From positions 620,842 to 684,841 of the forward strand of contig NC_051090.1 of NCBI RefSeq assembly GCF_901709675.1: DNA of 64,000 nt, read 5' to 3'. Positions 22,201-35,900 of this stretch are shown here, piece by piece. The stretch comes from Syngnathus acus (Eukaryota > Chordata > Actinopteri > Syngnathiformes > Syngnathidae). Under the pieces are notes generated by a model. That model ran no database searches. It had not been told where the DNA came from and saw only the letters and a program-made list of their open reading frames with translations. Position numbers and translations under genes: made by a program. Position 1 is the stretch's first letter. Each line of letters opens with the position of its first letter.

Positions 22201-25200
22201 AAGTGGATTTAAACATGCCTAATCCTTGTGCCACAATCAAAATCAGCTATGTTAGCTTTCAATTTGCCTTACTCTTTAAATAACTAAGGAACTGTTGAAT
22301 ATTGATCATGATTGATTGAATTGATGATTTTGAGATTTTATTTCATTGTACGTGTGAGTGTGCGTGTGCGCGCACTGATTAGTGGTACGTGAATGTGTGC
22401 AAGCGCATGACAATGAAGCTGGGCAGGTCAAAGGGGGGCAGCGGTCATACAGCACTTTCCCATGGAGGGGGGACATCACAACACATTTCACGCTCTGCAT
22501 TTAAGTGTGCAAGTCGTGGGGTGTCGATTCTGTCACGTGTACACGTACGTACGTACGTACGCGTGCGCACAGCGCCGATTGAGAATTTTCTTGGAAGAAA
22601 ACGTTGATTTTTCTTATTTATGATGGCTTCATCCCGTTTCCATTCATTCATACAGTATGTCAAGACATTACTGTAGAATATGAGTGATATGAATCAAATG
22701 TGATCATCTGTTTGCCAAATGCTGTGAGCATTTTGTCAGATGTGTGAGAGACTCCCTTTTGCCAAAGCCAGTATCAAGCAACAGTATTGAGGATGCTGAA
22801 TAAGTGTTGGGTGCACGAGTGCAAAGCAGCACTGAGGTAATTTTAGCTGAGGTCAGTGCTGGCCTAGGGCCATTCTGTCTCTCTCCGTGTGTAGGTGCTC
22901 TCTTGCTCCATTTCAAGGCCAATTTGCATCTGTTACACATCTGTGTCCTACCTTTGTTTTGTGCATTCATATCAACCAACTATGAGCTCGGTGTGTGGGC
23001 TAATGTCACGTTGCCATATGTTCAAATGCCCCTTGGTGCTTTCTAATTTGGTGTTCAATGAACACATCCAGACTATTCTGAGAAACACTTCATATTTCTT
23101 CTTGTACACCCCCCCAAAAAGAAGAAACATGCAGACATTGATTTCAAGCAAGTTCAATTTGATTGTACATACAGAAGAAAAATAAGATTTTGGAAAGTTG
23201 GGCATTTGAGGAAAAAAAAAATGCTCTTGGTAGGTGAACATCTCACAGTGACCAGGAACAAAGATGAAAGATGTCATGTTCATGCCACCAATGATGGACT
23301 GTGACAGATACCAAGATAGATGAGGATAAATCCGTGTCTGCCTTTTGCCAAAGTCTCGGTTGCTGTCAGGAAAGCAAGCAATAGGAAGCAACCTCTAATC
23401 ACAGCCGCTGCCATTCGGACCAAACAAAAAGGAGCTGGAGAAACCCAGTCCCATTTTGTTTTTCCACGTGAGACGAGATGTACTGCGGTCATATAGTATG
23501 TATGTAAGCGGGTTAAAGCTAATGTATGTGTCATGATTGTGAGTCTGCTCTTTGTATAGCACTGGTAATCAAGGTTAGCCCCTTTCTTTCTAGCCAAGAA
23601 GGTTTCTTTTCAGCAAGTGCTTGTCTGTCATAAGCGCAAAAGCAGGTGGTCGCCTATCATAGCCAGAATACAATCAATGAATGACCTACTAAGGTCGGTC
23701 ACACACGTGAGACTTGAATTGAAGGAGATGGAAATTCAAAACAGTCCAGAGGTACGTACGTATGGTGATCTGTTTGGGATGTGCATTTTGCTCATTTTGG
23801 AGCCGGCCGGCCGATGCCGCCAAATTACACTCGTCAATTACTGTGCAGAGTTGCGTACGTGGCAGCGCAGATTTCTTTTCCGTTGTTTAATTTCACACTT
23901 GATGGGTGAACAGAAACTCCAGAGACCAAACAAGCAATGAAAAGTCCATTTTCCATCATTTGTCCCCTTTCAATTTAGAAGACTCACAAATTGCTTGAGT
24001 TCAACAGATCACATGTGCATGCTTTGAAATTTGTCATTGCATTTTTAGGATTGTGAGCTACTCCTGACCCCCGAGCCCCCACTTCATCTGTCTGACACAG
24101 TATCATGGCATTAATCTGCAGCTCAGATTAACAAAATATACTCCCATGTATCTCTCAGTTATGTTATTCACATTTGCTTTAATCTGATTTTGGAGCGGGC
24201 TCCGTTCTGTCCGGCAAATCTAGCTGAGGAGTGACGTGAAATCGGCGAAGACTCCCGTTGCATAAAACATCACTCTTAATACCCGTGTGCTGGTTTGACG
24301 CCACGGTGACGTTCTACATGTCTTCGATTTTTTTGGATCAATCTTAGAAGGGGGATTTTTATTTGAAATGACTATTCCCTGATTTACCAGCTCAGTGGCC
24401 TAGTGGTAGAGTGTCCGCCCTGAGACTGGAAGGTTGTGGGTTGAAACCCCGGCCGGCCGGGTCATACCAAAGACTATAAAAATGGGAGCCATTGCCTCCC
24501 TGCTTGGCACTCAGCATTAAGGGTTGGAATTGGGGGGTTAGATCACCAACTGATTCCCGAGCCCGGCGGCACCGCTGCTGCTCACTGCTCCCCTCTCCCC
24601 CAGGGGATGGATTAAAATCACACGGGGATGGGTTCAATGCAGAGGACAAATTTCACCACACCCAGGTGTGTGTGTGACGATCATTGGGACTTTAATCTTT
24701 TTAATCTTTTAATTTGCACATTGTTTTTAGTCACCTCTTCTATTTTTTTCTTTCCTGGCCAAGGACAAAACATGGGTTCAGTTGGATTCATTTCAATCAA
24801 AGAAAAATCCTATTCATTTCAATGAAACTATTCACAAACACCATGATCTTAAAAAAGATGAAAGTAGAAGCTAGTGTTTGGTGTACACGCACCTTTTGAC
24901 AAGAATTTGTCTTTTTGTTTGTTCACAGATTATTGTAAGCAGAGCACCTGCTGACAAGATGGAGAGGAGCTTTAAGGCTTTAGAAACAAACTGAGGAGGC
25001 TTGTACATGAATCCAATATCCTCCCACCTATGGACAGAACAAATCAATTTGAACACATGTACACGTAATATGGGGTCAAGGTGAACTCCTTTAAATGTAA
25101 TTAGTGCTGTTACGAATGAACCTTTTTCGAATAAATTGTACTATCTATTATTCCATCGATTACTCGAGTAATGAGCGGGCTGCTAATTTATTATTCCATG

Positions 25201-26094
25201 TCCATTCTCGAACTACGGCCACAACTTCCGGGACTCAAAAAGACCAGCAGGTGGTAATATATTACAACATTTGGTTGGAGTCCATTTTAGTTGTGTGTGT
25301 GTGTGTATAGATATGATTTTACAAAATTCACTGATCACTTGACTTGAGTCTCTTTTGCCACCGCCTGCAAGAAGAAATGAAGATTGTCCGGCCGGTTGCG
25401 GCCATAGCCTTGCTTTCACTCTTGTGTCTGCTTTGTTAACATGCCACTGCCCAACTACAAAAGCACGTGAACTTGACGAAAAGCCTTTCATTTTGTCACC
25501 ACGACAGCTGCAGCGGGATGGGCCGACAGAAGACAAAATCAAATACGCATTTTAAGTCAAGTCAAAAAAAAAAAATCCTTCTCAGTAACCCCAGGGAACA
25601 TGTTGATTGGGTTACAGAGGTGTCAACATTTTAAAGACAAATGACACTGCTTGCACCTTTTCAAATGCAAATTGAAATGAAAATGACAATTGGACCGACC
25701 CAGAAAGTTGGGTCAAAATAACCCACCCGACAGATTTTTTGAACCCAGAAGTTTTAAGGGGGGGGTGGCATTTTTTCTTTTTCTTAGAGGGGTCATACCA
25801 GATAATACCTGCCATTTCGCCACCTGCTGTCAACAGAAGATGATATTACAGTGATTATTATTATTTCTTTTTTCTGGTGCATTCCAATCTCTCGTGTATT
25901 TAAGTGAATAGTTGTTTGATTTCCTGGTCTTTTCTCTTCAACGTCTACTTTTGGACTATTTCACTTCCGAAGATGTTTTCAGCAAGAAGTCCCTTTTTGT
26001 GCTCTCTGATTAGCATTGCCCTTGAGCCGTGTCATTGGATGTATAGCTACAATGTTTGGAAGTAGTGACACCTCCTCAATAGGAGGCCTCTCGC

Positions 26095-26141
<47 letters not shown>

Positions 26142-26870
26142 CTCGCTCTCTCTCACTCATCCGAGCAACGCAAGCTGGGATTGTAATGCATTCCCGGACC
26201 GGACTCTTGATTATCATACAAATATAATGAGAAACGTGTTGAATAGAGCAAAACGTGGCTTTTAGAGCCTGCAAATGAGCTTTAATATTGATAAGAGATT
26301 TATATGTTTTTTTACCTTATACTACATTCATACTAGGACAGAATAGGACGATATGAAGAAGTCAAGTGTGTACAGACTCATTGAGACGCTGATTGTATTC
26401 TGCAGTGTGTCAGGAAACAGCTCTAACATCTCCTATGTGTCTGCTGAGATGTTCTTATTGGCAAACCGTTGACATCTTTCCAGACTGCACTCTGTAATCA
26501 AGTTCCAGCACAAGGGAGGGATATTTTTTAATGTTGACAACATGGGTCTTTGGTGTGACAGGTCAATGAACTCAAGTTGCGCTACTTATAAATCAAAGCA
26601 AAAAACCATTGTGAATATTGCTGTACGTAGGAGTGGTCAATTGTGAACAAGGAACATTTTTGATATTTACTTCGCATTGCAGCATTTGTGTCTGGTAGCG
26701 GTCTATGTTAGCCATGCATGCACCGTGACAATGGAGCAGGAACATTCTTTCACACAGAAACAGTGCTGGAAGGGGATGAAACCCGCTGTTTGACCGCATG
26801 ATGTTGCATCTCAGCATGGCTGCACCTGCTGCTTTGGAAAAGTGCGGCAGATGAACCCTGTTTCCATGGG

Positions 26871-26923
<53 letters not shown>

Positions 26924-29900
26924 GGCGTGAGAGAGAGAGAGCCATGGACTCACCCATGGGCTGTGTGTGTGTGTGCGTGCGTGAGAGCGAGAGAGAGAGA
27001 GAGAGAGAGAGTCCAGGCCGGTCCTAAAGCGAATAGGAGAGGAGGCCAGCCAGAGATCAATTTCCTTTTTACTTGTGGAGTAGAGCCTTGAAATGCATGG
27101 CCTCCTGTGACCCAGATTCATCCCTTCATTCTCCTTCTTCATTGGCGGAATGTGGCATAACTTTAGAAGCCGGGAGAAACACCAAGGGAAAGATGAAAGC
27201 GAGCGAGCGAGCGAGAGGGAGGGAGAACAGAAGGAATGAACGCCAGAAGGGCAACAAAAGAATGTGGCGAGTTGTAGCTGAGGGTAAAAAAAAGAGCGGA
27301 ATCAGCATGTCATTGAGCGACGGGGTTATTGGAAGGACAAATTGACCATGGCACCTGCGTGTGCAAACTTTTGGATTGTGGCACCATCCGCGCTCTAAGG
27401 AAGCGTTTTGCATAAAATGAAACAAGTGTACGGGAAAAGAAAGGTTGTGTCCAGCGAGAGAGTGAGCGAGCAAGAAGTCTACAAAGTCCATTTGAGACGT
27501 GACCAATCGACATTGATGTTAGTACTTGACTCAATCCGAGGCCTCGCCAAATTGTACTGGAACATTCGTGCCTGTCACGTCCACAAGCCACTTATTGGCT
27601 GATTCGCAATCCCATTTTTGTCACTGCGTCAAATTGTTCATACCTTTCAGTCCTGGCTTTGATGTTTGAAATGAATAGCACACGTTTCAAGTGCTTTTTA
27701 ACTGCACACTTGTTATTTTGGTGTGCTACCATATGTTATCGAAGTGAGCGGTGGACTCGGGCGAACTTCAACAAGGCCTGTATGTCTTTTACTCAGGTCA
27801 CATAGTGCAGTGCAGCTCCAATCCCGTTATGCAAAGACATCCATTTCTTGCTCACTTTTCCGATTGTAAATTATGCAAAGCATCAATTTGCTTTGCTTTG
27901 CTTTGCTCCAAATCTAGAACCCAGACAAAAAAGGTGAGCAGAAGCTCCACAGCTGAGCGTGTCCGTTTGTATCGTCCCACCCCTTATGCGAGTACCATCT
28001 GTCCTCTCTTTCCTCTCCTCACAATTTGTAAATTCATTTCAAATTGACAAGCAGCTCAATCTGGACTTAACTGCTCTGGTAATTACGTTACAAATAAAAA
28101 GCATCTTGTGCTGTTGTTTTGGTCAGCTTTGGTTGGGCCTTCACCCAGCCAATATACATACGTACGTACTTGCATGAAACAGTTCTAAATATGATTGGAA
28201 CGTGTGAAGGTTATCACATCCAAAAGTCCTTCTCTCCCCCTAGCACCAGATTTGAACTTGTGCTATGAGAGCCCATCTGTCACATGGACACATGGAGAGG
28301 GATTTCCAGCCAGCCACAAACATACACACGCAATGCTCCCAGTGTCATGCTAAGAGCGATGAAGGGGAAATGGATGATTACCCCCTTGTGCGGGTGAGGG
28401 GGGGGGGGGGGCATCATCTTTAATTCATATTGCAACTCATGTTTACCTTCTCACCATTGTTTTACTTGTCCAGTAAATACTCTTGCTGCTCACTACAGCT
28501 GGATCATGTTGCTCATTATTAAAAGCACCCTAATCTAAGCGAGCGAAGGGGAGATTGTTCACTGTGTTTGTCACTACATTAAGTAGTGATTTTCCAAAAT
28601 GTCATGCACATTTTCCTGTTGACAAACTGTACATAAGGGTCAGAGCTCACATGTAACTTAGACCAATGCAGTTCTGTTTGTCTTATTAGTAGGATTCCAC
28701 AAAAGCGGAGAAGAATTTTTAGGCTTGCGGCATGGGCACATTCCATTTGGATACTACTGTATGTAGTATATCGATGCATTTGAATGATTCAGCCTTTGTT
28801 CATGCCTATTCTCCATATACAGTCGTATCAAAATGGAATGTGCCCAAATTCCTCTACTTTCATATTGTTTTGACACTCAGCCCTCGCTCGCCCATGTCAA
28901 ATGTTTTTTTCCTTCAGAGTGACTTTCCTCTTCATCTTTTGCTTATCTCCACTGTTTTGTCTGGATCTTAGCGTGCAGCTTCTTGGTCTGATTTGGCTTT
29001 CATTTCGCGTTAATCTACACGGTGTCACAGTGTGCTCATTGTGTAAGATGGATGCTTGGCTTGTCTGGTCCCTGGCTGGAGCCTTATCGCTCCCCGCAAC
29101 CCACAGGTTCTTAATGAAGGTCGTCCTGCGTTTCATGCTAATTTAAGTCTTTTGGAATTAGGCTCATTGTCTGCCATCCATCTCAATGAGGCCTTAGGAC
29201 CTGGAGAGAAAGGTGTGCCTGGCACATGCAAGGTGCAAAAGATACATACCTCGGGACCGGAGCACGGTTTCCGTTCCAATGCGGGTTTCTCCCATGTCAT
29301 CACATCTTTATTTGAATTTGACCCTTTGCAAAGCAACACAACAAAATCCGGACTGTTCTTCAGCTCCTTGGCTCAGTCGTAATGTCATCTAAAGTGTGAG
29401 TTTCTATCGATGGATTGATAGAAATGTACAACTTGTAGTGCGACAGGAATAGAATGCTTCACGTTGAGGATTATTGGAGATGGAACTCAACAATGGTTGT
29501 TAATCTGCCGTGCCACATTCACACCGACATGGGTTATCGTTTTGAAGGGATTATCATTCTCCAATCTCATGTCACTACATCCTTTCATTAATCCTTGGCT
29601 TGAAATTGGGTAATGGATTTTTGGCATCCACTGTAAACAGCACCCTCTAACGGGTCTGCTGAGCCGTCATTTTCCAGAGTTTGCAGAAACCCCCAAAAGA
29701 TTTTCTGTCTATGGTCATGTGTGTCTACATTTCTTCGGATATTGAAGGCTACGTAAAAAAAGTTTGAATGGCGGATTACGTCATGTACAAGCCGTGCTAA
29801 AGTATGAGATTTTGAAAAGCTTTTGATTCAAAAGGTGAAGCTCGAAAGCCAAGGTCATTTGAGAGAAGAAAATACAGTCTGTAGCTGCTGTTAAGGATCT

Positions 29901-32900
29901 AAAAGGTACGATGATGGCCATTATTCACTTAGGAGATTTCGGCTGAGTTTGTCGCTTTCCTTTATTACGGATTTTCTCTCGAAGTGAAAAGTCCTATCAA
30001 AAGCGATGTTAGTCTCTGTGCTTGATTGCACCTCTATTTCACAGCAGTCTCCTGCCCAATAACATTTGAAGTTCCAGTCATGCAGATAATGCATTTCGAC
30101 CTCCGTTTGAACGCCTGACCCAGCAGTCAGTCCTTTGACCTCGCCATCCTCATTTGACCTTCTTTGCATCATTTCTTGAGCCTATTAGTATATCCAAGCT
30201 GTTTGCAATCCATGACGCTTCCTGTTTGTAGATATGGTGGCGTTCGTCCCTCTTCCCTTGCGCACACATTTTGGGGCTGAGTGGGAGAGCAAGCAAATGG
30301 TTCTTTCTGTTGCTTTTACTGCTCTTGTACAATAGCTCCTAATGAAGAAATGACATAGTGATCAAGTGAAAGCAATATATAAAACCTATCTTTTATTGCT
30401 TCCTTTTATTGACTTCATTATATTTTATTTGACAAACACAAGTGAAATATGCTATCAGTTTTAGCGCTCCATCAATTTGTCAGGATCATTATCTCGCACA
30501 CCTTGGATACATTTTGAAAGCATACATTATTGTAATGCACAAAGTCATTATACTCCAGCATTTCCAGGTATGACATTTAATAGGGCTTTAAAAATCCGAA
30601 TTATGGTGAATCGCTTTTATTGCTTTTGCATTCAAATTGTTGCCTTTCTCAGTCATTTTGAACTGCTGCCTAGTATTATTGCCCTGCGACTCTTCCAATC
30701 CTTTGTATTGAATCAATCTATTCTACATGTATTTGCCATAACAACGTGCAATTTATCAATAGCCGGTGGAAATGTATTGGGGAAAACATAACAGTCTTGC
30801 TACTTTCCAGGGCAATGTCTATACATTTGGACAGGGAGGCATTTTTTTCTTACATAAAGGTCTTGCTACTTTCCAGGGCAATTATATTGCATTTTAGGCC
30901 TTATTTATTATCATTGCAGTCTGCAAAGAATAACACACAGTCTTTGACATATTGGCAGATTTCTTGCTACAGCCAAAGTCGGAAAGGTCAAGCTGAGATC
31001 GAAAGAAGATGCCTTTGTATGCTAAGTGAGAAATCATCAATATGCACAAGTCAATCTGCTTGCCTAAATTTAGCAAGATACTTTTGTTTGGACCTCATCT
31101 ATCCAGTCAGATCCAGTAAGAGTGCTTCTGCAACTGCTTTATTATGATTTGGCAATAGTTGGGCTCCCAGTGCCCTTCATCTTCCGTGCCAGTGATTAGT
31201 ATTCCATCAACGGCGTGAAGATGTAATGTGCGCTAGCATCCGTGGATCTAATTAAGCCTGAAATGAGAGACAGGTGTAAGCAAACACAAATACGAAACAC
31301 GAGATGGCTGGAAACCCCGCCAAATGACAAAAAGCATGTTGAGCAACATTCAAATGAGAGCGATTCATGTCTGTGTTGTAAACCATCTCGCCTTGGAATA
31401 TAGATTTCCCCAAAGCTGCCGTGTCAATCCAGCACAACTCAACAAGAAAAAAAAAAGTTTGCGCGATAGTAATAATGTCTGAAAGAAATAAGCATTTTTA
31501 GTTTCAATTCAAACTCTTGTATTGAATAGCGATGGCACAACATCTGCTACTATAACTAATGAATCTGCAAGAAATGTCCATGAATTATAGGTGAGAAGAT
31601 TCCATGGCTTCAAATCAGCCGTAGCCTGCAGTAGGGCTCACAAATCTGAAATTGCCATTTGAATGTTTTAATGAAAGCTCAATGACACCCATGAGTTTAA
31701 TAAGTTTAAATGTCCATATGAGATGACGGAAGCGTGGTTAAAATAAGCATGACGGACTGTGATAGCAGTGATGGACTAGAGTATCGGAAGCACGGTTAAA
31801 ATAAGGCTGAAGAAGCACTTTTGCTTTGGCTTGAAATGATGAGGGGCTGATTATGACGGACGGGGTTACAGCAGTCGGTATGGTTCTTCACCTCACCGCT
31901 TCTCTTATCCCTGCTCCAATGACCAAGGTGCGGTCTGCACTAATGAGCCATCCTGTCGAGTGACACGGGGTGTGAGCGGCTGATGGAGCCCAAGTGATTT
32001 GGATGCACTTCTGCCTTGTTACCTTTCCTTTTCTTGACCCTCATCCATTTTCTCTGTGAGAAAAAGACTCCGCTGCGGGCCTAGATTTGTTCCTTGAAAT
32101 GAACCCCAGCCACTATTAGTTGAATCACAAGAGCTGCCACTGCCGTTCTCCAGATCTCATGTGAAAGCACACTTGTTTCCCCGTCGAGTCATTGCGTGAT
32201 CCCACTTTCCATCTCTGCCTTATGACCTTTGGCTTCTCAAGGTTCAGTCTTATATACGTATACATTGTTTTTCTTTTTATATATCATTTTTGTCATTGGG
32301 AAAAATCTCCATCAATCCAAATGTTCCTCATGCTAAATATAAGCCTATTATCACTGAAAAGTATTCTACCTTCACTATAATATTTTCTTTGAAGAATATC
32401 ATCAGTCTTCTGTTTTGCGGCCGTCTGCGTGGTTCAGTCATGGGAAAAACGGAAAAGAAATTCTCCGTTTTGCTTTTCATTGCGTGAGATGCGAATTTGC
32501 AAATTGTCATGTGCTCATTTCAAGCCTAATCGTGACTCTTGCTACCTTTTAGGATCTTTTCTCACAAAGCGGCGGTCGCTTATCCCTTGATGGCAAATAG
32601 GATGATATTCAGGCATGGATTCAGCCTTTTAAAACATTTGCATCTTTTCATCTTGTTGTCTGGCCAGTCGGCCACAAAGCAAAGCTTCTACGGTAGTTAC
32701 AGCAGATGCAACGCAATGCCTAACAAGGTTAGTTGTGTGAGACCAACAAAGAAATGTGATCCTTTTTATTCTATCGTGCTTTGGTCAGCAGCATGACATA
32801 TACGTAAATTGGCTTCAATCAAAACAGCATTTTGAGCTTACAGCCTTACTTTCCCTGGACTCACAGCAGGAGCGGTGGAAATGGTAGCCAGTGCCACAGT

Positions 32901-35900
32901 ATGAGTGGCTTATTTCTTGACTTTCTCAATCTCTTTGTTGCTTCAACACGGCTCCCATTTCTGCCTCCATCCTGCTTCTTCTTCTTGACCTCAATACAAG
33001 TTCACCAGGGATGATAAGATGGATACTGCAGTGCCAGATGAAACACAGAAACTTCCTTTGTCCTGCTCTTTTAAAATGCTTAGTGCCGTGTTCTCTCTTT
33101 GGATTATCCATAAAAAAAGTTCCCATTTATACTGGGTATATCGTTTTTCCGCTTAGTCTGCTTTCGCCCGAAGAAATATTGTATGCCGCGTAATCGCCGA
33201 TCCATAAAGAAAATGACTGAAATGATCAATGCGTCCCTGTGTGCCCTTGTCTTTTGGCCTTAGGTTGTCAGAAGCGTAGCCGAGATGCCTACAATAAACG
33301 GATTCTGTTCTGCATCAAATCTCACGCATAATAAAACACAATAGAATTGAGTTAGCCAAAGCAATGACTGAAAAAATGCTCTTACGTTAAATATTTAAGA
33401 TGATGTCATTTGTCCCATCCGGAGGTAACGGATGACACTGAGACACCCAGAAAGAGAGCAGACTTGATGTTCTTTTCTCTATTTTGAATGAAAGTCCAAG
33501 CTCATGCTCTGCCCTCCTCACTAAATTTCTCTTCCCCTTGATTTGCCATGATGGCCAAGAAAAATTGCTCCCATGTAGCTAGCTCTATAACGTCAAATGA
33601 AATGAAAGCATGATCACAATCAGTCTTCAAAGCTTTTTGTTTTCTTTGACCTTCCCAGTTGGTATCTTGTGTGTGTTACTTTTGCTCCCCGCCATTACAA
33701 GGCTTTCTGCATTATTCATGAGTTGTGCACACAACAGTTATGAAACTTTGTAATACCAACACTCGGTCAATGCATTATTGATGACATTTAATCATTTCAA
33801 ATTAGCATGTGCAAGTAATTGCCTCCATGCTTTCAGCTCCCACTGTGTATAATTACAATTGGTGGTGTGGAATTTGTTGAGGCACTTTTGGTGCTCTTAG
33901 GCTGAGGCAAATCCCTGCCTAATTGTCTCATACGATGCGTATTTTGGATTGCACTAATGTACCCATATGAATCTTGCTTGTATTTATGGTTGAAATGTAT
34001 TTTTTGCTAGCATACTTTTTTTTGATGTTGTTGTCTGTAATCTTGCCAGCGAATTAGAATAAAGTAGATCACTGCCATCTACCTGTTTGCCTCTAACTGT
34101 TTCTTTTCATTGGAGTTGAGATTTGGCTGAAGGGAAATGAGAGCGGCTATCGCTCGCTAATCTTGATGAAAAACAAATTGCTTTTGCGAGGATACCTGCA
34201 CCCCTCTCTAGCATCCATCCCATCATGATCCGCTCGCTCGCTCCCTTTTGTTCTTGCACCCCCTTCCCTTCCCTTCCCTTCCCTTCCCTTCCCTTCCCTT
34301 CCCTTCCCTTCCCTTCCCTTCCCTTCCCTTCCCTTCCCTTCCCTTCCCTTCCCTTCCCTTCCCTTCCCTTCCCTTCCCTTCCCTTCCCTTCCCTTCCCTT
34401 CCCTTCCCTTCTCCTCAGAGACACAGAGGCAGCAGCATCCGTGGGTGTCTCTGCTCATTTCTTCACACACTCATAAAGGTTGCTGACGGCTCATCTGTTT
34501 TGCTGTCAGATACTGCTGCCTCTGTTCATTTCCACCTCTGATAGAGACGTGTATATTACTTTTTCCTTTCTTCCACATCCTAGATTTTTTTCCCCCATCA
34601 TTTCACATTTACATTGTAAATGAGGTGAGGGAGACACTTAACATAAAAATGTTGATCGATGTTTTGTAAGAGCGCCGGATAAAAGACAAATGAGTGTACA
34701 GTTCTAACGTGCTATTTCAACTTAGCAAGCTAAGCTATCCAATTGCGTGATCATTCTCTGTGGATTCACCTCTTCACATCGGTCACCTTGTTAGAATGAC
34801 CATATTAATCAGCAAAATGTTCTTTTTTTCCTACAATGGCTTAAACAATGGCTTTTTCTCAGAGGAATTGTTATTTAACATTTTCGTTGATGTACTTAAA
34901 TTGGATCAAACTAGAAATACACATTAAATAGAAGGCAAATAAAAAATGCCATGTAACAAGACATTGGGCTCGTGCATTTTTATCTGGATCTGTAGTCTGC
35001 CCATTCCAGTGACCCATGAACAGCAGACAAAGCAATTTTTCCAATGTATGTATCTCCAAATGTCCCTACTAAAATTCAAATTAGGGTGCAATGACTGCAG
35101 TGTGGGCATGAGACACATTTCCACATGCTTATCAGTGAACACATTGCTCCAAGTGTGAGAGCCTAACTGTGTTACGAGGAGACTTTTTGACATAAATAAA
35201 TACTGATCTCTGTAGATGGGAAATGCGGTGCTCAGACAAGGTCACGGCAGTCTGTCATGGGCCTGGTGGGCATGCAGAGTTTAAAGACTTCACTGCTTGC
35301 CAGCCTCTCTTTGATTAGCTTCACTTTGCATCAATCCCTTGTTTTAAATATTGCTTGTGTGTATCAATTTTAATGCCAGTGCCTCTGTTACAGCAGCAGC
35401 AGCAGCAGCCTGCAGCAGAAAGTAGGTTCATGACTCGCATTGGTTGAGCGACATCAAGTACATATGCCACTTGCATGTTCTTCTCAGGTTGTGTTTTTAT
35501 TAAAACAGTAGTGATATGAATGATTTTGGGTTGTCCCGCAAACACACGCCCGCCCTCCCCCCTGTAATAATTGTACAAATGAACTTTGATTGAGCCATGG
35601 TCAGGAAGTGTTTTCTCAATCAATAAACCATTAGCTGATGCTGTCAGATGCTTTCTCCATCCCGCCACCTTAACGCCCGCCACCCTACAGGTTTCCATTT
35701 TGTTAACTCTCTCACCCCCAGCGTGCTCAATCCAGATAAGTGTCTCTCGGAGGTTTGCCGCCCCCGCGGGGATGTGCTCTCAGCCATGCGCTTTAGCCTA
35801 CATGGCACCGAATCATGAAATGAGATTTCTCTACATTGCCGGCCGGCCGGCACATCTCACTCTGAGTGAATGCCTGGCTGCTTTTCCCCTCCAAGCCTGG

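Noticed and set aside
24388-24713. A functional tRNA gene
   Set aside because: A and B boxes are present but the cloverleaf is not completed and a SINE body and tail follow.
34107-34541. Frames with Glu-Gly-Lys-Gly-Arg or Phe-Pro-Ser-Leu-Pro repeats
   Set aside because: Artefacts of the (CCCTT)30 tract; the repeat length of five gives an open frame in several phases.
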